Source: Beta vulgaris subsp. vulgaris (Eukaryota > Streptophyta > Magnoliopsida > Caryophyllales > Amaranthaceae). Taken from it: a stretch of 64,000 nt of DNA. Positions 24,601 to 36,297 of this stretch are shown here, piece after piece. Position 1 is the stretch's first letter. Each line of letters begins with the position of its first letter. The stretch lies in assembly GCF_026745355.1 (NCBI RefSeq), contig NC_079204.1, positions 56,424,342 through 56,488,341 on the forward strand. The letters are read 5' to 3'. The notes below the pieces were generated by a model. The model was not told the origin of the DNA. It did no database searches and saw only the letters and a program-made list of their open reading frames with translations. The position numbers and the translations under genes are program-made.

Positions 24601-27600
24601 GGAACTCAGCTTCCAGACATGTTACAACTCGGCCTTTCAGTAATGGAATGACTGATTACTGAGCTTTAATTTCTTAATATCTTTCTTCTACGCCGGCTTT
24701 CTTCTATACCTAGCTTCAGCTTGTAGTAACTAGTAGGTATGTCCTTGCTTATATAAAGGAAAATTTTCATGTCATTGGAAACTTGCATTCACCTGCACTA
24801 TATGTCCATTGCACAGTCTCATGGCCATAAAAAAGATAGTGTTTTCTCTTTTTGATACAAGCAGGTTCTCATGCTTGGAGGACTGGATATGCTCAGGCTC
24901 AACTTGCTTTCGTATTGGCCAAGTCACTGGTCCCATGGTACTTGTGGATGTCATCAGTAGCTTCAAAGTGCTGTTTCCATCCCTCCCTCCTCTTTCTGGA
25001 CTTCTTTTCTTATCTCTTTTTGTATCTACTAGTCTCTAAATCAAGCCTTCCAGACTGAGAAGCACCGATTCATCACTTTGGAGAAGATCATAGGGATGTC
25101 TTATACAGTTATACCATCCTCATCATGTCTTTTTGAATTTCTCGTACCTAGCATCTACGTGAGTCCCAAGTCCACCTTCTTTATCACTGTTGCAGCTACT
25201 ATGTGTGACTTCTTTCAAGAGCCAATACTTCAGGTTAGCTGGACTTTTTTGTGGCTTTTCTTTACTCCAGTTAGTACTTTTTAAGGTCATGCCCAAATCC
25301 AAAAGCGCTGTTGCCTTAAATACTTTTAGCTATCTTGAGAATGAGCTTCCCTATGATCCTGTTCTATGTGTTCGGCATTCTGGCTTAACTTGTAATTAGC
25401 AAGGTGCATCAGCTTCATCCTCGTCAGTCCTCTTCTTTCCATTCTTTCATTTTGGGCTGGAGGGTGCTTTCTAAACACCACTCCCAGTTCAGCGGATAGT
25501 CTTCCTGCTCTGAGTGTCTATACTAGTGGTAGTTATGGCCTGTTTTACCTAAATATTGTTTCTAGAGGATCATAAGAGAGGTATGAGACTATTAACCACG
25601 AGGCTTTAGCCTTTAAGTATATATACTCCCTCAGCTTCAAAGTATAAGGTGCCGATCGAACTTTTACCATTATTTTTTTTCAATATATATTTAGAAAAAT
25701 TACATAAAAGAAGGAAAACTAAAATAAAGATATACTTTCTGCTTTTATTCTGATTATGAGAGTAACTAAATAGTATTTGTTTTCATAGGTTGCTATTACT
25801 TCTTCTGTTCTTTTATAATTGCAATCGTATGACTTTTACACCATTTATTCTCTAAATATGATGACGTGTTTTGTGTAATATGCTGTTGGCTTAGAGTCAC
25901 TGTACATTTTCAAATAAAAATTGTACTTCTTTTCAAATAAATTCTAAAGATGTTAATGGTCAAAGTCATTTGTTGCCAAGCGTGAATGTCAAAACTTTGC
26001 AATTATGAAAGAATGGAAGAGTTATTTTGGGAGAATATAACAGACAAATTCAATTCTTAGAAACCATGGCATTTGATAATTTGAAACAAAGGGAGCAGTT
26101 TACCAGGGGATAGTTATTGTGAGTGCAAACTAATAGTTTCCCACAATCTTAGAATTTTAGGTAGTTAATGAAGTTTAATTGCATAGAACTAGGTAAAGAT
26201 TTGTTTTGAGAACATTTATGTTTCATAATTTCACACACAATATGTACTCCCTCCGTTTCACGAAAATTTACTCATTTTGGTTTTTCATCAAAACCAAGAA
26301 TATGGGAGAACAGTTGGTGAGAAAAATGGAAAAAGGTGGGAGTAAGGAGAGAGAGAGAGAGAAATAATGCAATTCAACTTGTTTATATATAGTACCCCAT
26401 ATGAGAAGATATGATGTGGTGTACAAAGTGACCTTAATCTGGCTGAAATTTTGGTACATGTAGGTGATTTTCTGAATGGACTAATAATCCTGGTGGGTTT
26501 TCCCAATAGAAAGAAGAAAAAGTCTTGCATGAATTAGAATCACCAAAATCCTTTTCACATCCATGGCATTTTCTTACTTCCATCTAGCTTGGTAGCAATG
26601 TGGCCGTATCATAATTATCCTTCCCTGATAATGCTCTATATGTAGCCATATGAACATTGTTATCTTCTGAAAGATCTCTAGTCTATTATACGAAGTACTG
26701 TTCAATGATTATGATGTAGCAAACAAAGTGTTTTAATTTGAAATGACATCCATTTGAAATGCTCTCTTGCATGTTGTGCTCTAGGCCTCTAGTACTATAT
26801 ACTTATTTCTTGTGGAAAGATAATTTAGATGATTTTTGAGAAAACCATCTTTTATCTCTTCCTTCCTTTCGATAAAAGGGTACATGTTGTCTTAGAGCAG
26901 TGGCATCAAGAGGCAGAAGCTATTGCCCATGCCGAAGATTTTCACTACTCATATTTGCCAAGTATTACTACAATATATATGTGATGAAGATTCAAACTTT
27001 GTTGCTCTTTTTGCATTCCATTTTTGTAGCAAGAGAGAGTGTAGTGTATCTTGATTTGCTTTTCATTGCATTTCTCTACTTAGAATCGTGAATGCAAAGC
27101 CAAAGGTTGCTGTTGGGATTCATCAACTTCTTCGCATTCTTTGACTCTCTATTACCGAATTTTGTCTGCATTTGATAAAGAATACAAGCATCCTTTCTTC
27201 ATACAGGATGTACGACATAAGTTTGAGAAACCTGCAGCACTTGGCGGATCAATGCGATAGTTCTTACGTGGTCTTTGATTTAATTCATGTTTTTACTGGT
27301 GAAAGTTGGAGTCTTCGGGTTTTTCTGATAGTGCTTGAATGGTAAATTACTTTGCTCTCTTTGGTGGATAAACCTATGTTACCCGAACTCTTCATTTCAC
27401 CTCAAGTACTCGTGTCTGATCTTAAATACCCCAACATAGGTAAGGTCAATTTGACACTTCTAGGCCAACATCATGGAATTTTTTTTAAAAAGAGCTGAGT
27501 CGGACACTTGGACACGTACCCATGTTTGACATTGAGTACTCGAGTCCAAGTAACAACAAATGTAGGGATCCATTCAGTTCATAATCTGTGGAAAAGGCCA

Positions 27601-28274
27601 AGAATCATTTGTTATCATCCATATTTTCTTCATAGCTTTTCAATGCTTAGTGAATACTAACTAATCTTTGTGGAATCATCTTTTCCCTTTGCTTTCAAAT
27701 TCTGATAGCCTAAGTGAAAAAAACTTTACAGGCTCGGTGGAAGCAAGAGGAAAAGTCAAAGGAAGAACTACTCGCTCAGGCAAAGTCGATAAGAAAAGAA
27801 AGAGAACAGCTCGAGGCATCTGCAAAGTCAAAGGAGGATGCTATAAAACTTAAAGCAGAAGGAAATTTTCAGAAGTATAAAGAAGATATACAAAAGCTCG
27901 AGAAAGAAATATCGCAGTTGAGACTGAAGACCGACTCATCAAAGATAGCAGCTCTAAAGAGAGGCATTGATGGAAGTATTACTAGCAGGATCATAGACGC
28001 CCAAAGTACCCCTACTGCTAAGCAATCCCGGGATACATATAAGTCAGGACTGGCAAACAGTTTCCAGGAAATTTCAGCTTCTGGAGGGGTAAAACGGGAA
28101 AGGGAGTGCGTGATGTGCCTCTCGGAAGAGATGTCTGTAGTTTTTCTTCCTTGCGCTCATCAGGTAGTTTGCAAAATGTGCAATGAACTCCATGAGAAGC
28201 AAGGCATGAATGATTGCCCTTCATGTAGGAGCCCCATACATAGGCGTATTAGCGTGCGGTTCGCTCGCCCTTAA
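21682..28274 (+). CDS. RF298: RF298-like RING-type E3 ubiquitin ligase
   Basis: Predicted E3 ligase that would pass ubiquitin from an E2 to unknown substrates. Two coding exons, 21682-23823 and 27732-28274, join in phase 0 (LYNQLE|ARWKQEE) to 894 residues; the intron is 3908 bp. The N-terminus has a basic NKRKFRADPP stretch and a cysteine pair CDVC at about 76-79. Residues about 130-195 form the helical domain conserved in this family (LTESQLEELVLSNLDAIF onward). A serine-rich middle follows, then a long coiled coil from about 545 to 780. The C-terminal C3HC4 RING has ligands C840, C843, C855, H857, C861, C864, C876 and C879, all present. Two ATGs start the frame (MM); the first is used. The open frame that continues past 23823 to 23973 is intron read-through and has no family match. 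Naming rests on recognised family sequence. Confidence 0.9.
24809..25058 (+). other. Unexplained open stretch inside the RING gene intron
   Basis: Two overlapping frames (from 24809 and 24852) stay open here and one runs on the opposite strand. The 24852 frame includes AWRTGYAQAQLAFVLAKSLV, which looks more protein-like than its AT-rich surroundings. It could be a relic of an inserted gene fragment or chance. I do not recognise it and see no start or splice context that makes it a gene. Confidence 0.2.
25799..26022. mobile_element. Stowaway-like MITE in RING gene intron
   Basis: The left end CTTCTTCTGTTCTTTTATAA and the reverse of the right end ACTCTTCCATTCTTTCATAA align, continuing into TTGCAA on both sides. 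TA flanks each end (25797-25798 and 26023-26024). Solo Stowaway-type ends (CTCCCTC..) also occur near 25627 and 26244 in the same intron, without visible partners. Confidence 0.55.
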
Positions 28275-29355
28275 ACCTTATCAATACTGCTCACTTGAAT
28301 ATAGAAGCACTTGAGTGTTCTGAATAACTGAGACTAATGTTTTGGAATAAAATACAAAACATTTTGAACCATTGAGTTCAAAAGTTTATACCAGAACTCC
28401 ATATAGCCTTGTATTATGAAATGAAGGAGTTCATTAATGATTATCCTTTTGTGGAAATTAACTGGCCATGGATGACTAGCCCTCATAAGCCGTATGACTA
28501 ATTTTTGCTTCCCTTTTAATCTTCTGATCTTAAGTGACTTAACTTGTCTTTATTCTAACATTAATGGCAGCTAGACCAAATCTGTTAGGTCACTTCTCAC
28601 TAACAAGTTTATGTTATTATGTGTTTCATAAAGTATGGGATTGTAAGGCAATTGTTAATCAGTCGTGAGACGGTATAGTTCATAAGTAATACTACCTCTG
28701 TTTTTTAGATGTAACATTCGATTATTTTACTCCGCTCATCAAAAAGGCAAATGTTGCATCTAAAATAACAGAGGAAGTATTACTTTTATAAAGAGGAAAT
28801 GCGAGGAAAGTTTTGGGCGAGACAAACTCTAACTAATATTTTAATCTATATTATAAACTTACCAACTAGAAAAGAAAGTTCCCTTCAAAAATTACGATCC
28901 TTGGTTAGAAACTACTTTCCATACGAGACTTTGCCTTCAAACTTCTTTGACAAAATGAGAGCCAGGAAAAAAATTATGGTGTGCTTAATATGAGAATTTT
29001 TTTTTGGATCCCTTTTGAAATCCCGTAGTAAAATGAATTGCCTTATGGAAACTTATTAAAATTTAATTTTATAGCTATCATAATTTATTTGAGCTTCTCT
29101 CAACTTATATTCTGTCTCTAACACTATACATGAGGCACTCTTTGATGTTTCTTTGACATATATATACAATGTTTTTTAAAAAAAAGGGAATTCATCTAAT
29201 TAACATATGCAAAAATGATGACTATATATGATACAAATAAATTAATTTATTTACTTAGAACCCATTTTGAGTACAAAATCGGATACAAAAAGCTAATTTA
29301 GCTAGTAATGCAAGAAATTAAACAACAATATATTCATTCCATACTAAAGAACATT
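28275..29355. other. Intergenic DNA between the RING gene and XTH copy 3
   Basis: Holds the 3' flanks of two convergent genes and one short MITE (28692-28777). The open frame 28799-28993 has no recognisable domain. Confidence 0.45.
28692..28777. mobile_element. Short Stowaway-like MITE (86 bp)
   Basis: The left end CTACCTCTGTTTTTTAGATG and the reverse of the right end CTTCCTCTGTTATTTTAGAT are inverted repeats, so the whole element can fold into a hairpin. TA is duplicated on both sides (28690-28691 and 28778-28779). Confidence 0.72.
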
Positions 29356-32300
29356 TCAGAACATCTTGCATTCAACTGGAACACCTCCAGGGAACCTTTG
29401 AAAATCAGTGCAATAATTGTAGATCATGAAGTATTTTTGAACCCATCTTAGTCTCCTTCTATTCCATGCATTCAACTCTTGGTTTTGCCACTTGCCATCG
29501 GTGAAGGCCGCGGTTGCAGCCGCGTGGTTTGGGTTGGCGTTGAAGTTCCGGTAGTACGCTGTGAACGGAGCCTTAGACCAATCTGTCTTGACACGACCGC
29601 CTTGTGTAGCCCATTGATCTGCATTCCATAGGCTTGAGTATATCCTCATGGCTTGGTTCTTAGGGAAGGGAACTCCTTTAGCTTCATGGTTCTTGAATAC
29701 CCTTATTGGCATGTTATCTACCAAGAATCTGCATGAATTTAATTCAGTTAAATTTCAATCAATTACTTAATTAATTAATAATCATGTATTATTAAAAAAA
29801 AAAAGTGATCATCATGTACTTGGCTAAATTAAACCCTAGGTGTAAAACCATGTTGACTTCACCTGATTTAAGTTCATTCATCACAACGCAGGCGTATCAC
29901 GTACGTGGTACACTCAAGACTAATTTTTGCTCATTTAGACTCTTTTTTTTTTACATTTTGCTCATTTGGATGATTTCAAATAACCCTAGGTGTACCATGT
30001 TCATGATACACCCGGATGTATGATAAAATCCGTAATCCGATTTTACCTGATTATATCGATCTTTCTTTACTAATATAAAGAGTTATGTCAACTAATTAAA
30101 CTGATTAATGTGGATTATAGTGCTTCATCTTTTATATAGTTTACGAATTAGACACTTATTTGAGCTAATTTAAACCGATTTTTACATCAAATTCGGACTT
30201 TATTTGCAATTCAAACAATCAAAGAACCAAAAGAAAGGATTACTTACATAATCATCTTGGGGGTCCAAGCAACAGAATAAGTGTGGAATTTTAAGGTTGG
30301 ATCAAACCATAGATGGAATTGTTGCTCTCGTCCACCTTTGCCTTGAGTAAATACATTAGTATGAAGTGTGTAAGGTTGCCCACTCACATTTCCCAAGAAC
30401 TCAAAGTCGATCTCATCATGTGTTGCCCCTTCTGAAGATAACTACACAATGTAACAAAAAAATTCTGTTAAAGGACGGAAATTTGACTTCCTCGTCGAAA
30501 ACAGTGTTTTTAGTACCTTTTAACAAAACTTAAATTTAGGTCGGTATATCAAAAAAAAAAATGAAGTATATCCTCACAAAAATGCCTTATTACCCTGGTA
30601 TATTCCCGCAAAAAACACTAAATTATTTATAGTTTTATACTAATTATAAGCTCATTAATTGAATATAATTTCTTTCATAAATGTCTTAGATAAGTAAATA
30701 AATGTATTAGTATACATTTTCATTCTTTATGTGAAAACTTTTCGAGAGAGACGTCCTAACTATTTCAAAACGGATGAAATATAAGTTTCGAGTACTATAT
30801 TACACTCCTCGGGCAAACAAACAAAAATTATTTTGGTTGCATACTATTGTTTTCTAGTAGCTTGCATGTTTTTAAGCAAATTCAAACAAAAGAAATTTTT
30901 GATGTTTTGAGTTGACATTCAGAAATATTATTGGAGCGTACGTAGATGCCATATTCCATTTCTCGTGCAAAAGCAATAGGCTAAATTAATTAAATTGCCA
31001 ACTTTCACTAAAAAAGAATCCACACCCATAAAAAAAAAATATGGGTCCCTTATATTTCTCCATCATGTATAAAATTCGGTGATGCGACCTCTTTATATTA
31101 CTACTCATTATAAGTACCCATAAATATGATTGCTCTTCTAGTCTTCTAGTATGTTTAAAAAATTAATGCAGATGTGGACCTACATCGTGTTAATAGGATG
31201 TATTAACTCCGTTTAATATTATTTGTAACGATTAGATATTTTTTATTTATATTTTATTTCAAATCGTTTATAATAAATTAATTTAAAAATCATCTATTTG
31301 ACACAGGGGCGGCTTTTAGCATGTTCAACATGTTCCATGGAACAAAGCCCCTTAATTGTGAGGGCTCCAAAATAGAGAAAGTTCAAGTAGTAAAAAGAAA
31401 AAGTTTATCTATTTATTTGGACTACTTTTTTTCCATATATGATTATATGAAGTATGGATGAGCTATTATATTATTGAATTCTTCAAATATGAGATCGTAC
31501 AGGGCCTCTATATAGTTTGAGACGGGCCTAATTTGACATGAAGTTGAAGTTTAATATGTTTAGTCCAAGTCAATATATAGTATATAAGTAAAAGATAAAA
31601 AAACATGTTTTGACTTGTAGATGTATAAGTAGGTGATTACTCATAGATTCACGTGCATAAATATCACTACTTATCATAATAACGGCAACAAATTAAATAA
31701 ATATTGTATATTTTATAAAAAAATAATTATCTTATTGTTGCAGTTATTATGTAACGGAGGAAGTAAGTTGATTGATAAACAACTTATAGCGAGTACAAGT
31801 TATTTTTTTAATTGATAAACAAATATTGTGAAATCATATTTAAATATTGTTTTATTAATTAAGCTCACTCTACTAAGTGATCGACCTACACCTTACTCAC
31901 TACTTAAACATGGTACTTTACAAAGAATGAAAGGAAAGTTCGAAAACTCGAACCTGTAACCTATCATTCATAACACTTCAATCTTAACCACTAGGTAGAC
32001 ATCAGTTACACCAATCACTAATCACTTAAGTTCACTATTTAGCAAGGTATTAGTTACTACTCTACTAGTGTACTAAATTTATAAAAGTACTATATGGTTA
32101 CTTAATATAATAAAAAGAAGTCTTACATAATAAGCGGTTACAGTGCCAGCAGAGTTACCAGCAACGAGTTTAAGTTGCATATCAATCCTTCCAAAGAGAT
32201 ACTGTCTCTTTGACCTAAACCCCGAACCCGAAACCTTATCAAGAGAAAGTGTAAGAAGTTGGCCTCTACCAAATCTTTTAAGCCTTCCATCACCAAATGT

Positions 32301-32414
32301 GACCTCAAAATCTTGATCAAAATTTCCACCATTAACACAAATACTACTCAATGCTAAAGTTGCTAGCATTACCATGATCATAACTAAAAACCCATTATTT
32401 GAAGAAACACCCAT
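29356..32414 (-). CDS. XTH: Xyloglucan endotransglucosylase/hydrolase, copy 3
   Basis: A more diverged XTH than copies 1 and 2, acting on wall xyloglucan. Minus-strand exons 32414-32127, 30441-30248 and 29728-29356 give 284 residues with the same intron positions as the other two. The signal peptide lies at about residues 9-29. The catalytic motif [10 protein letters not shown] has E106 and E110, followed by NVS at 114-116. The mature N-terminus keeps GDGR (preceded by F rather than W) and the pre-intron motif is the common TAYY, so it is closer to the family norm than copies 1 and 2. The C-terminal domain has an alanine-rich insertion ([11 protein letters not shown]) before the conserved RRRLRWVQK and ends in VECKMF. 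Intron 1 (1685 bp) holds a hAT-like insertion and a tRNA-like segment. No break is seen. Confidence 0.93.
31304..31530. mobile_element. hAT-like MITE in XTH copy 3 intron 1
   Basis: The element starts CAGGGGCGGC and ends GACGGGCCTA (reverse TAGGCCCGTC), a short imperfect inverted repeat typical of hAT ends. A perfect 8-bp target duplication, ATTTGACA, lies at 31296-31303 and 31531-31538. No coding capacity. Confidence 0.82.
31935..32004 (-). repeat. tRNA-like (SINE-type) segment
   Basis: On the minus strand it reads TACCTAGTGGTTAAG followed about 35 bases later by GGTTCGAGT, which resemble the A and B boxes of a tRNA promoter. A similar pair occurs at 52536-52650. It is probably a tRNA-derived repeat, not a working tRNA: no cloverleaf is evident. 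Confidence 0.4.
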
Positions 32415-32523
32415 TATTATTTATATATTGTTCACAAATTATTACCTAAGATTATATTTTTTGAATTTTCAAATGGAATTTTGTGACTTGTGTTTGAAGT
32501 GTTGTGGTGAATGAAATGAAGGG

Positions 32524-32531
32524 TATATAAA
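32524..32531 (-). promoter_or_regulatory. Probable TATA region of XTH copy 3
   Basis: TTTATATAC on the minus strand, about 110 bases upstream of the ATG at 32414, a normal spacing for a plant gene with an ~80-base leader. Confidence 0.4.
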
Positions 32532-32920
32532 GGGTAAGAAATAATTGGAGGAATCCATGGAAGAGCGTGTAAGGTATGGTGTAATGAAGTGGGGAGCTTA
32601 AGAGCACCAGCTGGAAGTATTTCTGGTGACAGCTGGGGTAAAGTAAATACAATACAATACAAATACTCATAACTCACCCTTTTTATTAGGGTTACTATAT
32701 TCTTTTTTGGGGTAGTAGGAGTATATTTTTTGGAAGTTAATGGATTGTTTTTAAGTATGGTGAAGTGAAATAAAGGATATACATGAACCTAAATTTAGGA
32801 AGTTTGTCTCTTTGTGAAATTTGGTGATGAGATTTTATTTGTCCAAAGGCACTTACTTATTAGAGTATTCTTAGTCGTTATCTTTCTTGTGGGTTATCAG
32901 GAGAGAGTGTAAAAGTAATA

Positions 32921-33177
32921 CTACCTCTGTTTTTATTTAGTTGCAACGTTTTGACTTTCACGCTTGCCAATGTACAATTTCAAATCGTTTTATCTCTAAT
33001 TGTATGTAAGTAAAAATTATGAAAATTTGATATTATGAAAGCTTACATCGAAACGAATCAAACAAGACCCCACATGATTATATTTTGTTTAACATATAAA
33101 TCAATAAATGTGGTCAAATAAGAGAACATGAATAGTGCAATTTGTCAAACGTTGCAACTAAAAAAGAACGGAGGTAC
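32921..33177. mobile_element. Stowaway-like MITE upstream of XTH copy 3
   Basis: The left end CTACCTCTGTTTTTATTTAG and the reverse of the right end GTACCTCCGTTCTTTTTTAG are inverted repeats that continue into TTGCAACGTTT on both sides. TA flanks at 32919-32920 and 33178-33179. It sits about 0.5 kb upstream of the XTH start. Confidence 0.75.
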
Positions 33178-33219
33178 TATTAGTTTATTAGGAGAGAGAA
33201 AAAAATTCGGCCAAAAAAT

Positions 33220-33522
33220 TAGAGGTGATCATAGGCCGAATCGAGTCACGCCTAAAAAATTGCCCATTGGTCGGGCTGAATTTTTGTGCACAAAGTTCGC
33301 TACTTCGGATCAAAATGAGCGGGCTTTTTGGGTCAAAATCGGCTCGGGGCCAAAAAATTGATTGAAAAGTCACTTTTGGCTTGATCAAAACCCGACCCAA
33401 AGCAAAAAAAAACGGGCCGACGGCGGGCCGAAAAATTCTATCCAAAATTACGCCGCGTCGGACCCGACCGCAGGCCAAAAAATCTGTTCGAAATCGAGTC
33501 GGGTTGGAGTTGATCAGCTCTA
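33220..33522. mobile_element. hAT-like MITE of the TAGAGSTGATCA family
   Basis: The ends TAGAGGTGATCATAGGCC and, in reverse, TAGAGCTGATCAACTCC match the element at 6053-6246. The flanks CAAAAAAT and TAAAAAAA agree at six of eight positions, consistent with an aged 8-bp duplication. The interior is GGCCGAA/CCCGACC-rich and produces spurious open frames on both strands. Confidence 0.65.
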
Positions 33523-35150
33523 TAAAAAAATGATGCACACTCTTCATGATGGACTAAGAAAAAGAGGAGCAAAGAAGGAATTGGAGGAGAGACAAAAATA
33601 TGGTGAAGTAGGTGGAAGAGCGAAAAAGTACTAAAATAACTAATGACCATAAACTATAGCGCAACCATTGATTGTGCTGGTCGCATGAACATGAAGAAGA
33701 CTATTGGTCTCTTTTATTAGCTTGTACATTTTTTAAAGTTTGAGTTTAGCTAAGCTGCTAAGGTACCCTACTTATTTATGTGAATGTTTATAGAACCATC
33801 ACAATATGTTTGTGATCTTGACTCAAGGAAAATAAAGAATGCTAATACATGGTGAAATTTTCATTGCCATGCTAGAAAAATAAAGTATAGGAACATCTAT
33901 AGTTATTGATACAGTTAACGGATACTTGTTGTTGTATGTTCTTCAAAATCTCAACTTTTATGAGTCTTTTCGAGTTCAATATTTATAAAGTTATGGCAGT
34001 AGATTTCATATAAAATTACTGTTTCTAATAATCTCCTTTCTTATACCTCAAAGATAAAGTTTCATATTTTCAGTTCAATATTTATCCGCGAGCATATCTA
34101 ATAATTGATCGTATGTTCAAATCTTACTATACAAATTTTCATAGTACATCTTTCTTATTAAGCATATACCATGACATGTTTTTAATGTATGAGGATTCGA
34201 CGTAACAACATTTATGGCATGTTCGACACAAATTTTTAAAGTAAGCTTTTAGTGTCTTGACTCGGTCAAACACTAATAAGAAAAAATGGTAGCATTGACA
34301 AGACTGTGGTGTAAATAGCTTTTAGCGGTACAAATAGTGTTTTTGTAGTGTTTGTCAAAAGTTACAATTTGTAGCTTTTGGATAGCGTTTAGTGGTGTAT
34401 AAATTATATGTTAAAGTTTTGTTTGACTTTTTAACTAGTTATTCTTAAACAATTACTTTGAAAACTTCTTTTATCAAATATCAATATTTTATACCGCTAC
34501 TTAGACAGCTAACTACTAACAATTACACACCAACTACTAACAGCTAACAACCCAGCTAACATCTACTCTTACAGTTAAAAACTACCACCACAATTATTAT
34601 TGCCTAACACGTCCATATTCTATTAAGAAAACTGTTTTATACTACATCATCTTTCTCAATCCTAATAAGTGAAACAACTCTTTATTTTCTATCCATAGTT
34701 CATGATTCTATATATAGCAATTTACCCTATTTAAATTTTGATCAGATTCAAGTGGTGGGACCATGTTTAACCAATAGTAATAATAATACTAATAATAGGC
34801 AGCACTGAGTTTTATGGGTTATGGGGTCCACAAACCCAAAACTAAGACCAAAACTCAGAACTCAGAAGATGATGATGTTTTACTATTATTATCACTTCTA
34901 CATTTTTACAAAAGAATTGAAAAAAATATTATCACTTCAGCATTTTATTGGGTTATGGATGAGGTGAGGGGGGTGGTGGAGTGTAGTGTAGTGTAGTGTA
35001 GTGTAGTGGTGTATAGTTGGATGCCATAAAGAAGACCTTAATTATTGATTTCAGAACATTCTGATTCTATTGGCTCTTACCAAAACCTTAAGTTAAGGAA
35101 TAAATAATCCTTTTTTAATAGCTACTCAGACACGGATTGAGTATCTATTC
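33523..35150. other. AT-rich intergenic DNA with a GTAGT microsatellite
   Basis: No supported gene. A short run of about five GTAGT units lies at 34981-35006, within the spurious open frame 34814-34996. Confidence 0.4.
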
Positions 35151-35213
35151 GGATACGGGTGTTCAGGTATCGGATTCGGCTATTTTGTAGAAAAAAAGTC
35201 AAAGTTTTAGTTT

Positions 35214-35402
35214 AAAATGAAGTATCCAAGTAAAATGTCGTGTCGGACACGACACGACACGACATGATATCCTGTTTTTGAGGTAAGTGAAGGTTAAATT
35301 TTTAGTATAAAATGAAGTATCCAAGTAAAATATCGTGTCGGACACGACACGACATGACACTCCATTTTTGAGGTATATGAAGGTATCGGGGTACACCAGT
35401 AC
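35214..35402. repeat. Tandem 95-bp duplication with CGACACGACA motifs
   Basis: AAAATGAAGTATCCAAGTAA starts at 35214 and again at 35309. Each copy goes on to TCGTGTCGGACACGACACGA, itself an inverted repeat able to fold, and then to TTTTGAGGTA. Confidence 0.7.
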
Positions 35403-36120
35403 TTTTTATATTTTCTTTAAGATTATCTATCTTATTATTGTTGCCCATGCTATATTGTACGGTCGATTTTAGGATAGGGATTGTTCTACTATATATCAAG
35501 TCAAAATTTTCATTCTTATCTCTTTGTTAGTTCTTTCTATCTAGTCTTATGGGTTCACACCTCACAATACATTACTATTTTGGAGAATTAGAAGGTGGCC
35601 AATGTTTTATGGGCGGGGTAGGGTCAAGTGGTGGTCCGTTTGGGGGAAATTGGACATGGACTTCACCTTGAATTACGCATGCGGGTCGAGTTTCGGGTTT
35701 GGGTTGCGGCGAAGTATATTAGACTCAACCAAATTTGGGTTGGTCGGGTTGTACCTAATGAGCTAGGTTGGATCGGTTGGTTGGTTAGAAGCTTGAGTTA
35801 CTTATCAAGTTGACCAATTCGAACAGGGTTGAGATTGGACCTGACCTAAATGGCTTCAATCCATAGTTAGGCTCGGATCGATCCAACCTTATAATCGCCT
35901 ATATCGGCGAATTTACGTATTGTATATCATGATATCGGACGTATATGTGGCATGAAATTTACAAATAAAATGGAAGTGAATGTAAAAAGTAAAAAGCAAG
36001 ATAAAGGAGGAAAAATTAGGTGATAGAACGAGAAAAGGAAAACAAATGTTTGATCGTCAGAGAAAGATATTTTTCATATGCAAAAGAGCAAAAAAAAAAA
36101 AAATGAGACAAATCTTATAG
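35403..36120. other. Intergenic DNA with a GGGTCGGG-rich block
   Basis: About 35590-35890 is rich in GGGTC/TTGGGTTG motifs like other elements in the window, with no ends that I can define. The remainder is AT-rich. No gene. Confidence 0.4.
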
Positions 36121-36297
36121 AGTTTGTCTAATAAAAGACTGCCTATTTTTAAATTAAGATTATGCAATGGTAAGCTCAATATTTAAAACAGAATTAACCC
36201 AATAGTAACTAGATTAATTTCTTTAGGTGACTAGTTTAATTCATTTAGTGACAAGGTTTACTTTTATATTAAAATTAGACCGTCTTTTTTAATATTT
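36121..36297. repeat. Dispersed 180-bp repeat, copy C
   Basis: Same family as 14937-15115 and 16858-17052 (GAGTTTGTCTAATAAAAGAC... GACCGTCTTTTTTAATATT). A partial fourth copy of its left end, GAGTTTGTCTTGTAAGAGAC, lies at about 36339-36395. Confidence 0.6.
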
